From contig NZ_SRZM01000021.1 of the NCBI RefSeq assembly GCF_019402445.1, forward strand, positions 1 through 19,553: 19,553 bases of DNA, written 5' to 3'. The notes below the pieces were generated by a model. The model made no database searches. It was not told the origin of the DNA and worked only from the letters and a program-made list of their open reading frames with translations. The DNA comes from Brachyspira pilosicoli (GTDB lineage Bacteria; Spirochaetota; Brachyspiria; Brachyspirales; Brachyspiraceae). Numbering within the stretch: the first letter of the stretch is position 1; each line of letters begins with the position of its first letter. The position numbers and the translations under genes were made by a program. Below, in pieces: positions 1-6,657 of this stretch.

Positions 1-201
1 TTATTAGAAACTATAGATAATATAAAACCAAATAAAGAAAATATACAAAACGGCTATTATACTCTATCAACTACATTTTATGCTGTAACAACTAAAAAAG
101 CTATGGACAATAATCCCAATGTAAAAAAATTAATAGATTTTATACTTTCTAAAGAGGGGCAGTATTTAGTTGAAGAAAGCGGATATACTTCTATTAATTG
201 A
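1..201 (+). CDS. 3' end of phosphate-binding (PstS-like) ABC transporter protein
   Basis: This is an open frame from the first base to a TGA stop, giving 66 C-terminal residues; the start lies outside the window. The tail contains YYTLSTTFYAVTTKKA and then a segment ending LIDFILSKEGQYLVEESGY. That matches the closing part of periplasmic phosphate-binding proteins of the PstS family, where the mature protein ends with a helix reading roughly LIDFILSPEGQ...GY. In that family the protein captures phosphate outside the membrane for a PstCAB importer. Other PBP-like family II binding proteins have similar ends, so the ligand is inferred. The stop codon overlaps the -35 box proposed for cbiK. I see no connection to the sulfur and nitrogen genes that follow. 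Confidence 0.6.
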   Translation, partial: LLETIDNIKPNKENIQNGYYTLSTTFYAVTTKKAMDNNPNVKKLIDFILSKEGQYLVEESGYTSIN

Positions 202-226
202 AATTTATCTATGAATTTATTATAAT
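198..226 (+). promoter_or_regulatory. Predicted promoter of cbiK
   Basis: TTGAAA (198-203), 17 bases, then a perfect TATAAT (221-226) form a near-consensus housekeeping promoter. The start site would be near 233, with a leader of about 23 bases. The -35 box overlaps the stop codon of the upstream gene. A GGAG at 244-247 serves as the ribosome binding site. Confidence 0.6.
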
Positions 227-255
227 ATTTTTATAATTATTATGGAGTAAGGTTT

Positions 256-1014
256 ATGTCAGATAAAAGTATAATATTATTATTTCATGGTGCCAATAAT
301 TATAAAGAAACAGATAAAATGTATTCTAATATAATAAAGAGATTCGAAAGTGAGTTTAAAGATTTTTATATAACAGATGCTTATAGTTCAAGTGCTATAA
401 GAAAAATGATGAAAGAAGCTTCTGATTTTCCAGCAGTTAAAGATAGATTAAATGAGCTAAAAAATAAGAATATAAAAGAAGTATATATTGCTCCTATAGT
501 TTTATTACAAAATAAAGATTATATGCGTATATTCCACACTACAGTACCTTTTAAAGAGTATTATTCTATATTAAAATACGGAGAATCATTATTATCTATT
601 CCAAGCGATTATGATAATATGGTTTCTATAATAAAAGAGAAATTTAATGATTATAATAATTATACATATTTATTTGTAGGACATGGAGGAAAACATCATT
701 CTAATTCTGCCTATGGAATGCTTGCTTATAAATTAAGTCTTCAAAATGAGTCGTATTTATCTATAACTTTCTCTGAAGGTATAAGCCTAGATGAAATAAA
801 AGATAAGCTTTTAAAGTTAAATAAAAAAGTATTAATAATTCCAATATTAATATCAAAATCATTTCATTATAAGAATGATATATTAGATGGTATATTTAAT
901 GCTATAAAAGAGTTAGGTATTGAAGTTCAAGTATTCGATAAAACTTTGGGCGAATGGGACTCTTTTATAAATTTATGCATAAATAAAACCAAAAAGCTTA
1001 TAAATGAAAATTAA
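256..1014 (+). CDS. cbiK: Sirohydrochlorin chelatase, CbiK type (probable ferrochelatase)
   Basis: The 252-residue product matches the CbiK family (usual length about 260), which inserts Co2+ or Fe2+ into sirohydrochlorin in the cytoplasm. The N-terminal ILLFHGANNYKET segment corresponds to the family opening. The diagnostic central motif is VGHGGKHHSNSAYGMLAY at residues 141-158, with His143 as the likely catalytic residue. The second metal-site motif is SFHYKND (His204), equivalent to the GDHAxND motif of Salmonella CbiK. No signal peptide is visible, unlike the periplasmic CbiK variants of Desulfovibrio. The start is well supported by GGAG at 244-247. No cobalamin genes are visible nearby, while a sirohaem sulfite reductase lies immediately downstream in convergent orientation. 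I therefore infer that its main product is sirohaem. Cobaltochelatase activity for B12 is not excluded. Confidence 0.88.
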   Translation: MSDKSIILLFHGANNYKETDKMYSNIIKRFESEFKDFYITDAYSSSAIRKMMKEASDFPAVKDRLNELKNKNIKEVYIAPIVLLQNKDYMRIFHTTVPFKEYYSILKYGESLLSIPSDYDNMVSIIKEKFNDYNNYTYLFVGHGGKHHSNSAYGMLAYKLSLQNESYLSITFSEGISLDEIKDKLLKLNKKVLIIPILISKSFHYKNDILDGIFNAIKELGIEVQVFDKTLGEWDSFINLCINKTKKLINEN

Positions 1015-1035
1015 AAGATATAATATTCGTTTTGT

Positions 1036-2004
1036 TTAAACATAATGTATACCTTTCCAGTAAATAGGAGTATAAACTTCAGCTATATCAGGCAACTGTA
1101 CATCTTTCAAAGCCCACTTTTTAAACTCTTCAAATCCTGTTCTATCAACTATATATCCTATATGTTCTTTTCCGCCCGGAGCAGTTAAATCTATATATTG
1201 TTTTACATATTCATAAGTATTTAATATGATTTTTACTATGCTATCCTCATCAGCCCATTTTATAAAGTCCTCACCAAGTCTAGGATTTTTCTTACCGGTT
1301 CTTCCCATTATTGTAAGTCTATAATATTTTTTCTCGCTTCTAGTCCAAGCTCTCATAGGGCATTGAATAACACATTCACCGCAGCCTATGCATCCTTTAT
1401 GATTTCTCTCTATCTTATAATTAACCATATTAAGAACATCAGCAGATTTTCTTTTGCATGATTTTATGCAAGCCTTACAGCTTATGCATCTGTCTTTTTC
1501 GTATTGAGGGTGAGTCATTCCAATAATACCGAAGTCATGCATTCTCACTTTAGCACAATCATTAGGACATCCTGTTAAAGCTACTTTAAAATGTAAGTCA
1601 TTGGGAAATATTTCTTTTTCTATTCTTTGAGCAAATGCTGTAGTATCATAGCATGCAAAAGGGCAAACCCTATTTCCAATGCATGCAGATATATTTCTTG
1701 TCCCAGATGAAGTATAACCTTTTCCTTTTTCATCTTGATTAATATTAAGTCCTTCTATTATAGGCTGTAAAAGTTCATTAACTTTTGGCATATCTTCCAT
1801 TTTTATATCAGGAATTTCTAAACCCTGACGAACTGTCATATGAATTGTGCCATTACCATAATTGTTTGCTATATGTTTTATAATATCCAAATATTTAACA
1901 TTTAAATGTCCACCTGGAACTCTTATCCTAGAAGCAGTTAATCCTCTTTTTTTAGTAATACGAAATGCATTTTTTTTAAGTTTTTTTACATTTATATCTA
2001 ACAT
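1036..2004 (-). CDS. asrC: Anaerobic sulfite reductase, sirohaem subunit C
   Basis: The 322-residue product is the catalytic subunit of the cytoplasmic NADH-dependent sulfite reductase, reducing sulfite to sulfide with six electrons. The N-terminal nitrite/sulfite reductase ferredoxin-like half runs to about residue 90. The sirohaem-[4Fe-4S] ligands appear as CIGNRVC (Cys108, Cys114) and TGCPNDC (Cys146, Cys150). These are followed by two ferredoxin [4Fe-4S] motifs: Cys173/176/179/183 and Cys205/208/211/215. This order and length fit Salmonella AsrC. It is the last gene of asrABC; its start lies 10 bases past the asrB stop, with an AGGAGT ribosome binding site (2011-2016) overlapping the end of asrB. 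It ends 21 bases from the convergent cbiK stop, with no hairpin terminator between them. Activity on nitrite is possible and is not resolved by sequence. Confidence 0.93.
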   Translation of the reverse strand: MLDINVKKLKKNAFRITKKRGLTASRIRVPGGHLNVKYLDIIKHIANNYGNGTIHMTVRQGLEIPDIKMEDMPKVNELLQPIIEGLNINQDEKGKGYTSSGTRNISACIGNRVCPFACYDTTAFAQRIEKEIFPNDLHFKVALTGCPNDCAKVRMHDFGIIGMTHPQYEKDRCISCKACIKSCKRKSADVLNMVNYKIERNHKGCIGCGECVIQCPMRAWTRSEKKYYRLTIMGRTGKKNPRLGEDFIKWADEDSIVKIILNTYEYVKQYIDLTAPGGKEHIGYIVDRTGFEEFKKWALKDVQLPDIAEVYTPIYWKGIHYV

Positions 2005-2014
2005 AATAATACTC

Positions 2015-2803
2015 CTAGTCTACTAAAGTTTTACCTTTAACATAATTAAATACAGGGCCATCTAAACAAATATAAACATCATCTATTTTGCAATGCCCGC
2101 ATTTTCCTATACCACAACACATCTTTCTCTCATAAGATACCCAAATATTCTCTTCTTTAAGTCCAATTTTTTCTAATTCCATTATAGAAAATTTCATCAT
2201 AGCAGGAGGTCCAACTACTATTGCTATAGTATTATCAGTGATTTTTAATTCTGGTATATATTTTGTTACAAGCCCTATATTTTTATTATAACCTTCAGGA
2301 GCTGCATCAACTGTTAATATAAGGTTCATATTTTTTTCCCATCTTTCAATATCTTCTCTAAATAAAATATCATCAGGGCTTTTGAACCCTATAATAGTGG
2401 TCATATCTTTTCTTTCATTCTTATTAGCACTAAAATAATCTATTACACCTCTTACAGGAGAAACTCCAGTACCTCCTGCAATTATTATAATATCTTTGTC
2501 TTTATATAAATTAACATCAAATCCATTTCCATAAGGTCCTCTCATAAAAAGCTTGTTTCCAATGTACTTTTCAAATATTTCATTAGTAACTTTTCCTACC
2601 TTTCTTATGGTTAAATCGATGCTTCCTTTTTCTATGCCGCTTATTGATATAGGTGCTTCTCCAAACTTTGGAATTGATACTTCAAAAAATTGTCCTGGTT
2701 TTGATTCTCCATTATATGACATCTTAAAAGTATATTCAATTTCTGTATGCTTTTTGATATCTAAAATCTCTGATAAAAAAGGTACATATTCATTGTTACT
2801 CAT
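2015..2803 (-). CDS. asrB: Anaerobic sulfite reductase, FAD/NAD subunit B
   Basis: The 262-residue product belongs to the ferredoxin-NADP reductase/dihydroorotate dehydrogenase B superfamily and brings electrons from NADH to the Asr complex. A flavin-binding barrel occupies residues 1-100, with APISISG at 50-56 near the flavin. A nucleotide-binding motif GGTGVSPVRG follows at 110-119, and VVGPPAMMK lies around 196-204. The C-terminus carries the cysteine cluster CCGIGKCGHCKI (Cys229, 230, 235, 238) plus Cys246 in the CLDGP segment, which is the iron-sulfur site of this family. The start codon overlaps the asrA stop as ATGA (2800-2803), implying translational coupling. GGAGG at 2811-2815 inside asrA is the ribosome binding site. 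Confidence 0.93.
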   Translation of the reverse strand: MSNNEYVPFLSEILDIKKHTEIEYTFKMSYNGESKPGQFFEVSIPKFGEAPISISGIEKGSIDLTIRKVGKVTNEIFEKYIGNKLFMRGPYGNGFDVNLYKDKDIIIIAGGTGVSPVRGVIDYFSANKNERKDMTTIIGFKSPDDILFREDIERWEKNMNLILTVDAAPEGYNKNIGLVTKYIPELKITDNTIAIVVGPPAMMKFSIMELEKIGLKEENIWVSYERKMCCGIGKCGHCKIDDVYICLDGPVFNYVKGKTLVD

Positions 2804-3807
2804 TTAGATACCTCCTTCATAGCATCTTCCAATTTATTAATGCAGTTAGAGTATGATATATATTCAGGACAAGCATCATCGCATCTTCCACATCCCACAC
2901 ACATAGTATATCCATTTCTTTTTTTATAATCAAAAACTTTATGCATAACCTTAAAACGCATACGCTCTCCATTTTTCTTTCTGTAAGCTCCTCCTCCAGC
3001 AACATCAGTATATTCATCTACCATACAGGAAGCATGAACTCTTCTCCTCTCTCCAACTTTTCCATTATCAGTATAAAAAATGTCTTGCATAGTAAAGCAA
3101 GTACAAGTAGGGCATACAAAATTGCACCTTCCACAATTAATGCATCTTGCATCATATTCGTCCCACATCTTTGATTTATAAACGTCTAAACTTAAATTTT
3201 TAGCTACTTTTACTTTAATATCATTCTCTCTTACATAATCTATTTCTACATTTAATTCTTCGTACTGCTTAAATAAATTTTTAAACTCATCATTCTTGCA
3301 ATCTATTTCAAAATAATTATCTCTAATGTTTAGAGCAAAATCATATTCATCGCATTTATTGCTATTCATACTCACACAAAAACAATTATCAAAAGATTTT
3401 GAACAGCCTATAAGAACAAATTTTATATTATCTCTCAAACGCTTATAATAATAATCTTCAAAACCATTTTTTAGATATATTTGATCTAATCTTTTTATAG
3501 CATGCAAATCACAGCTTCTTAAAAATATTAATGCTGGTTTTTCTCTTTCAATATTAGCCTCTTTTACTTCATCTTCTGTAAAATAAAATAATGTTTGAGT
3601 GATTGGTAAAATAGATTCTTTAAATGAATAATTAGATTTTTTATTAAATTCTATATCATCAATATTTGAAATATAATCATATCTTACTATATCCGTATCA
3701 GAAAATGTTCCTGTACCTTTAAAATTTTTAGGAGCATAAATCAAATAGTACTTTTTTAGATTGTCAATCAGATTTTGAAAATCAGATTTATCTAATTTAT
3801 ATCCCAT
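2800..3807 (-). CDS. asrA: Anaerobic sulfite reductase, ferredoxin-like subunit A
   Basis: The 335-residue product is the electron-transfer subunit of AsrABC and relays electrons between the flavin subunit and the sirohaem subunit. The C-terminal third contains two classical [4Fe-4S] motifs, CINCGRCNFVC (Cys222/225/228/232) and CVGCGRCDDAC (Cys303/306/309/313). The first is followed by further cysteines (PTCTC). The N-terminal part resembles the hydrogenase/sulfur-reductase beta-subunit fold, with the segment LRSCDLHAIKRLD at 96-108 typical of AsrA and related proteins. Length matches Salmonella AsrA (about 347). A strong GGAGG at 3816-3820 lies 8 bases before the ATG. It is the first gene of the operon and sits behind a TATAAT box and a Crp-type palindrome, so expression is probably activator-dependent. 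Confidence 0.92.
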   Translation of the reverse strand: MGYKLDKSDFQNLIDNLKKYYLIYAPKNFKGTGTFSDTDIVRYDYISNIDDIEFNKKSNYSFKESILPITQTLFYFTEDEVKEANIEREKPALIFLRSCDLHAIKRLDQIYLKNGFEDYYYKRLRDNIKFVLIGCSKSFDNCFCVSMNSNKCDEYDFALNIRDNYFEIDCKNDEFKNLFKQYEELNVEIDYVRENDIKVKVAKNLSLDVYKSKMWDEYDARCINCGRCNFVCPTCTCFTMQDIFYTDNGKVGERRRVHASCMVDEYTDVAGGGAYRKKNGERMRFKVMHKVFDYKKRNGYTMCVGCGRCDDACPEYISYSNCINKLEDAMKEVSK

Positions 3808-3836
3808 GCTACAAACCTCCTTTTAATTATGTATTT

Positions 3837-3842
3837 ATTATA
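3837..3842 (-). promoter_or_regulatory. -10 box of the asrABC promoter
   Basis: On the minus strand this is a perfect TATAAT, 30 bases upstream of the asrA start codon. No -35 box is recognisable 17 bases upstream, where the hexamer reads ACATAC inside the Crp-type palindrome. The implied transcription start is near 3830. This places the palindrome centre at about -40.5, the class II activator position. Confidence 0.55.
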
Positions 3843-3862
3843 GACATTATTAAAAATAAGTA

Positions 3863-3878
3863 TGTGATATATATCACA
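3863..3878. promoter_or_regulatory. Crp/Fnr-family operator upstream of asrA
   Basis: TGTGATATATATCACA is a perfect 16-base palindrome matching the CRP-type consensus TGTGA-N6-TCACA at all ten consensus positions. It lies between the regulator gene (ending 3921) and asrA, overlapping where a -35 box would be. The regulator encoded next door has a CRP-like recognition helix, so it is the natural candidate to bind here. A nearly identical site precedes moeA. Confidence 0.75.
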
Positions 3879-3920
3879 CTGCAATATTAAAATTTTATTA
3901 AGAAGTTCTTTTAAAATAAA

Positions 3921-4610
3921 CTATATATCATAAAAGTAATTTCTTAATTTTTCTATATCTTTTATAAATATAAAATTGTCTTTGAATTCTATAAAACCTA
4001 ATTCTGATAATTTTTTTATTTGTCTTGAAACAGTTTCTCTTCTTGAACCTATCATCTCTGATATATATGTTATAGTTAATGGTACATTTATTTTTACTAT
4101 GTTTTCACAGTATATGCCATTATCTTTTACTAATTTTAATAATTTTGAAGCTAATTTTTTTTCACATTCTAGATTATTTGTAGTGTTTTGAAGCTGTCTA
4201 TATAATCTTCTTATGTTTAAAGACATTAAATCTAGCATAGCTTTAGATAATGCACAATCTTTTTCCATAGCATTTATAAAAATATTTGATGGTATGAGCA
4301 TAACAACAGAATATTCTAAAACTTCGCAGTTTATAGAAACTTTTATATCTTGTATACTATGTTCATTTAATATTTGTCCTTCTCCAAATATAAAAATTAT
4401 TTTCTTATCTCCAAAATTATTTAGCTTATATAAAGCTGCTTTGCCTAACACTATTATATATATATTATCAACTTTGTCTTTATCCATAAATACATGTTCT
4501 TTTTCTTTATATACTTTTAGATTGGAGAATTTTTTTATATATTCTATAGTTTGAGAATTAATATTTTGGAATATTTTTATTTTATTGAATGCTTCATCTA
4601 ATGTAATCAT
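3921..4610 (-). CDS. Crp/Fnr-family transcriptional regulator
   Basis: The 229-residue product has the two-domain Crp/Fnr plan. A cyclic-nucleotide-binding-type beta barrel spans about residues 15-115, with IYIIVLGKAALYK and FIFGEGQILNE segments. A dimerisation helix spans about 115-145. A winged helix follows from about 150, with ITYISEMIGSRRETVSRQIKKL as helix-turn-helix. The recognition helix has Arg191, Glu192 and Arg196, aligning with Arg180, Glu181 and Arg185 of E. coli CRP, which predicts GTGA half-sites. There is no N-terminal Fnr-type cysteine cluster; the only cysteines are 95, 119, 149 and 168. The cAMP-contact Arg-Ser pair of CRP is not evident. The effector is unknown; a nitrosative, redox or haem signal as in HcpR-like members is possible. 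It lies 113 bases upstream of asrA on the same strand and is divergent from hemC. Confidence 0.85.
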   Translation of the reverse strand: MITLDEAFNKIKIFQNINSQTIEYIKKFSNLKVYKEKEHVFMDKDKVDNIYIIVLGKAALYKLNNFGDKKIIFIFGEGQILNEHSIQDIKVSINCEVLEYSVVMLIPSNIFINAMEKDCALSKAMLDLMSLNIRRLYRQLQNTTNNLECEKKLASKLLKLVKDNGIYCENIVKINVPLTITYISEMIGSRRETVSRQIKKLSELGFIEFKDNFIFIKDIEKLRNYFYDI

Positions 4611-4657
4611 AATTTCTTATTAAACAATATAATTATATAAAAAAAAGTCAATAAGTA

Positions 4658-4686
4658 TTGATAAAAAAATAATAACTTGCTAAAAT
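4658..4686 (+). promoter_or_regulatory. Predicted promoter of hemC
   Basis: TTGATA (4658-4663), a 17-base spacer and TAAAAT (4681-4686) form a good housekeeping promoter. It lies in the 114-base divergent gap between the regulator gene and hemC. The start site would be near 4693, giving a leader of roughly 32 bases. No Crp-type palindrome is present in this gap. Confidence 0.5.
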
Positions 4687-4724
4687 GAACAAAATTGTTT
4701 TTATAAGATGGAATTATATTTTTT

Positions 4725-5639
4725 ATGATGAGAAAAAAGATTATTGTAGGAAGCAGAAACAGCAAATTAGCATTGGTTCAAACAAATATAGTAATAGAAA
4801 AATTAAAAAAAATAGATGAATTAAACAAAATAGATATAGAAATAAAAGAGATAACAACAAGCGGTGATAGGCATTTAATAGAAAACCCAAACAGTACAGA
4901 AAAATCTCTAAAGGGTGCTTTTACAAAAGAAATAGAAGAGGCTTTATTAGATAAAAAAATTGACTTTGCTGTACATTCTATGAAGGATATGCCTATAATT
5001 AATACAAAGGGATTGGTATATGCTTCTGTGCCGGAAAGAGATGATGCAAGAGATGTATTAATTTCAAAGAATAATATTAAATTCAATGATTTGAAAAAAG
5101 GTTCTATAATAGGAACTACATCTTTAAGGCGTTCAAGTTCTGTTATGATGCTTAGAGATGATTTAATTATAAAACCTATACGCGGAAATATTAATACAAG
5201 ATTAAAAAAGCTTGAAACAGAAGATTATGATGCTTTAATATTGGCTGCTGCTGCTATGAAGAGATTAAATCTTGAGGGTATGATAACTGAATATTTTTCT
5301 ATAGATGATATACTTCCGGCACCGGGGCAGGGGGCATTATGTGTGCAGTGCCGAGAAAATGATTATGAGATGATAGAAGTGTTGAAATTGATAGAAGATA
5401 AAAATGCAAGAAGATTAGTTGATATTGAAAGAGAGTTTGCATGTCTTTTTGACAGCGGATGTAATTCCCCGGTGGGTGGCTATGCAGAAGTTACTTACGA
5501 TAATAATATTATACTTCATGGAAATTTCTTTTATAACAATAAAAACTATAGAGATAAGATTTCTATTAATGAATTAAAAGATAAAAATAATTTAGCTTTA
5601 GAACTTTATAAGAGAATAAGTAAAAAAATGAATAAGTAA
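4725..5639 (+). CDS. hemC: Hydroxymethylbilane synthase (porphobilinogen deaminase)
   Basis: The 304-residue product polymerises four porphobilinogen molecules into hydroxymethylbilane in the cytoplasm, feeding uroporphyrinogen III and here sirohaem. Family motifs occur in order: VGSRNSKLALVQT at 8-20, DFAVHSMKDMP at 80-90 (Asp88 is the catalytic aspartate), GTTSLRRSS at 130-138, IRGNINTRLKKL at 152-163, and LPAPGQGALCVQCR at 197-210. The dipyrromethane cofactor cysteine is Cys246 in FDSGCNSPVGGY. Length is typical (about 310). Two adjacent ATGs (4725 and 4728) are possible starts; the ribosome binding site is weak. It stands alone on the plus strand, separated from hemB and cobA-hemD by the nar operon, and ends in a bidirectional terminator. 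Confidence 0.95.
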   Translation: MMRKKIIVGSRNSKLALVQTNIVIEKLKKIDELNKIDIEIKEITTSGDRHLIENPNSTEKSLKGAFTKEIEEALLDKKIDFAVHSMKDMPIINTKGLVYASVPERDDARDVLISKNNIKFNDLKKGSIIGTTSLRRSSSVMMLRDDLIIKPIRGNINTRLKKLETEDYDALILAAAAMKRLNLEGMITEYFSIDDILPAPGQGALCVQCRENDYEMIEVLKLIEDKNARRLVDIEREFACLFDSGCNSPVGGYAEVTYDNNIILHGNFFYNNKNYRDKISINELKDKNNLALELYKRISKKMNK

Positions 5640-5682
5640 AAAATAGGTTATCTATAAATAATATATAAATAACCTATTTTTT
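5638..5682. terminator. Bidirectional intrinsic terminator between hemC and the channel gene
   Basis: A perfect 14-base inverted repeat, AAAAAATAGGTTAT (5638-5651) and ATAACCTATTTTTT (5669-5682), encloses a 17-base loop. The A-tract and T-tract ends give a U-run on either strand. It lies between the convergent hemC (stop 5637-5639) and the channel gene (stop from 5687), so it can end transcription from both sides. Confidence 0.85.
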
Positions 5683-5686
5683 CTAT

Positions 5687-6637
5687 TTATTCTTTATTAG
5701 GGGTTAAATACATTTTTACAAAATTAAAAAATACTAAACACATAAAAGTAGATGATATTAGCAATTGAAAACCTGTAACATTTGTTGCCAAAACTCCTAA
5801 AGTTTTATAAGTTTCAATAGAAGTGAAAAATGCTCCTGCTCTGTATCCTGCTAAAGTACCTATAGCCATAGGGAATGTTAAAGCTCCAAATAATGGAGTA
5901 AATCCATTTTCAAAAAACTTAAATATATTGCATAATATATATATAAATGTTAATAAAACACAAATATATAATATTAGTGCTACAATAGGATTAAAATACA
6001 TTTTTAAGCTTTCTACATTATTGAAGTTTAAATAACTTACAAGACATAAAGAACAAGGAGCTAACAATACTGTTTTTGTTTGAACAAAGTTAGCAGGTAT
6101 AGGTTTGGTGATTATTCTTGGTATTAAAAATATTAATATAAGAACATAAACGCCTATTCCATAAAAAGTTATTCCCATAGCAAGTTTAGGAGGAAGCATA
6201 TTTATTCCAGCAACTGTAGAAACTAAAAGTCCGTTATAAGTAACAAAATATGAAGGAAGTAAAAAATCTACTTTAAAATTCATAATTATATGGTATATAG
6301 TGTAGCATAATATCATAGCCATATGCACAAATACACCTGTTAAAAATATAGCTTTTCCTAAAGCAGTGTTATACCCAGCAATATAAGTACCAAATAGCAT
6401 AGTGTTCATCGTTATTGTGGTATACATAGCTGCCAAAACTCCGCTTTTATATTCTTCTTGTACTTTAGGAAAAAAGAATATAACTTTCAATATGCCTAAT
6501 ATAGCTGCAAATCCAGCTAAACACATGCATAAATGTCTTACCCAACTGAAACCTAATAGATTGTAAACATTTGATAATGTGGCTAATCCTACGCAGGTTC
6601 CAACAAAACCAATAGGTAATCCTTTTAATTTAGTCAT
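5687..6637 (-). CDS. SLAC1/TehA (TDT) family anion channel or transporter
   Basis: The 316-residue, strongly hydrophobic product has about ten predicted membrane helices and few charged residues, matching the TDT family (TehA, plant SLAC1, yeast Mae1 and Ssu1). Supporting features are the opening LPIGFVGTCVGLATLSNVY at 7-25, the LPSYFVTYNGLLVSTVAG segment at 127-144, and FTPLFGALTFPMAIGTLA at 246-263. The last resembles the ninth helix that carries the pore phenylalanine in SLAC1/TehA; Phe255 is the candidate here. Family members conduct nitrate, chloride, sulfite or C4-dicarboxylates. AGGAG at 6646-6650 supports the start. It is the last gene of the nitrate reductase operon, 20 bases after mobAB. 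I infer it moves nitrate, nitrite or sulfite; the substrate is not determined by sequence. Confidence 0.75.
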   Translation of the reverse strand: MTKLKGLPIGFVGTCVGLATLSNVYNLLGFSWVRHLCMCLAGFAAILGILKVIFFFPKVQEEYKSGVLAAMYTTITMNTMLFGTYIAGYNTALGKAIFLTGVFVHMAMILCYTIYHIIMNFKVDFLLPSYFVTYNGLLVSTVAGINMLPPKLAMGITFYGIGVYVLILIFLIPRIITKPIPANFVQTKTVLLAPCSLCLVSYLNFNNVESLKMYFNPIVALILYICVLLTFIYILCNIFKFFENGFTPLFGALTFPMAIGTLAGYRAGAFFTSIETYKTLGVLATNVTGFQLLISSTFMCLVFFNFVKMYLTPNKE

Positions 6638-6657
6638 ACTTAAAACTCCTTTTATTG

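Noticed and set aside
1015..1035. Possible terminator between convergent cbiK and asrC
   Set aside because: Only 21 bases with no GC-containing inverted repeat; nothing that could form a stable stem is visible.
4213..4554. 113-codon plus-strand open frame opposite the regulator gene
   Set aside because: The regulator frame has full Crp-family domain structure; the opposite frame has antisense-like composition and no supporting signals.
4687..4702. AACAA-AA-TTGTT inverted repeat downstream of the hemC -10 box as an operator
   Set aside because: The arms are only five bases in very AT-rich DNA and match neither the Crp-type motif nor any second site in the window.
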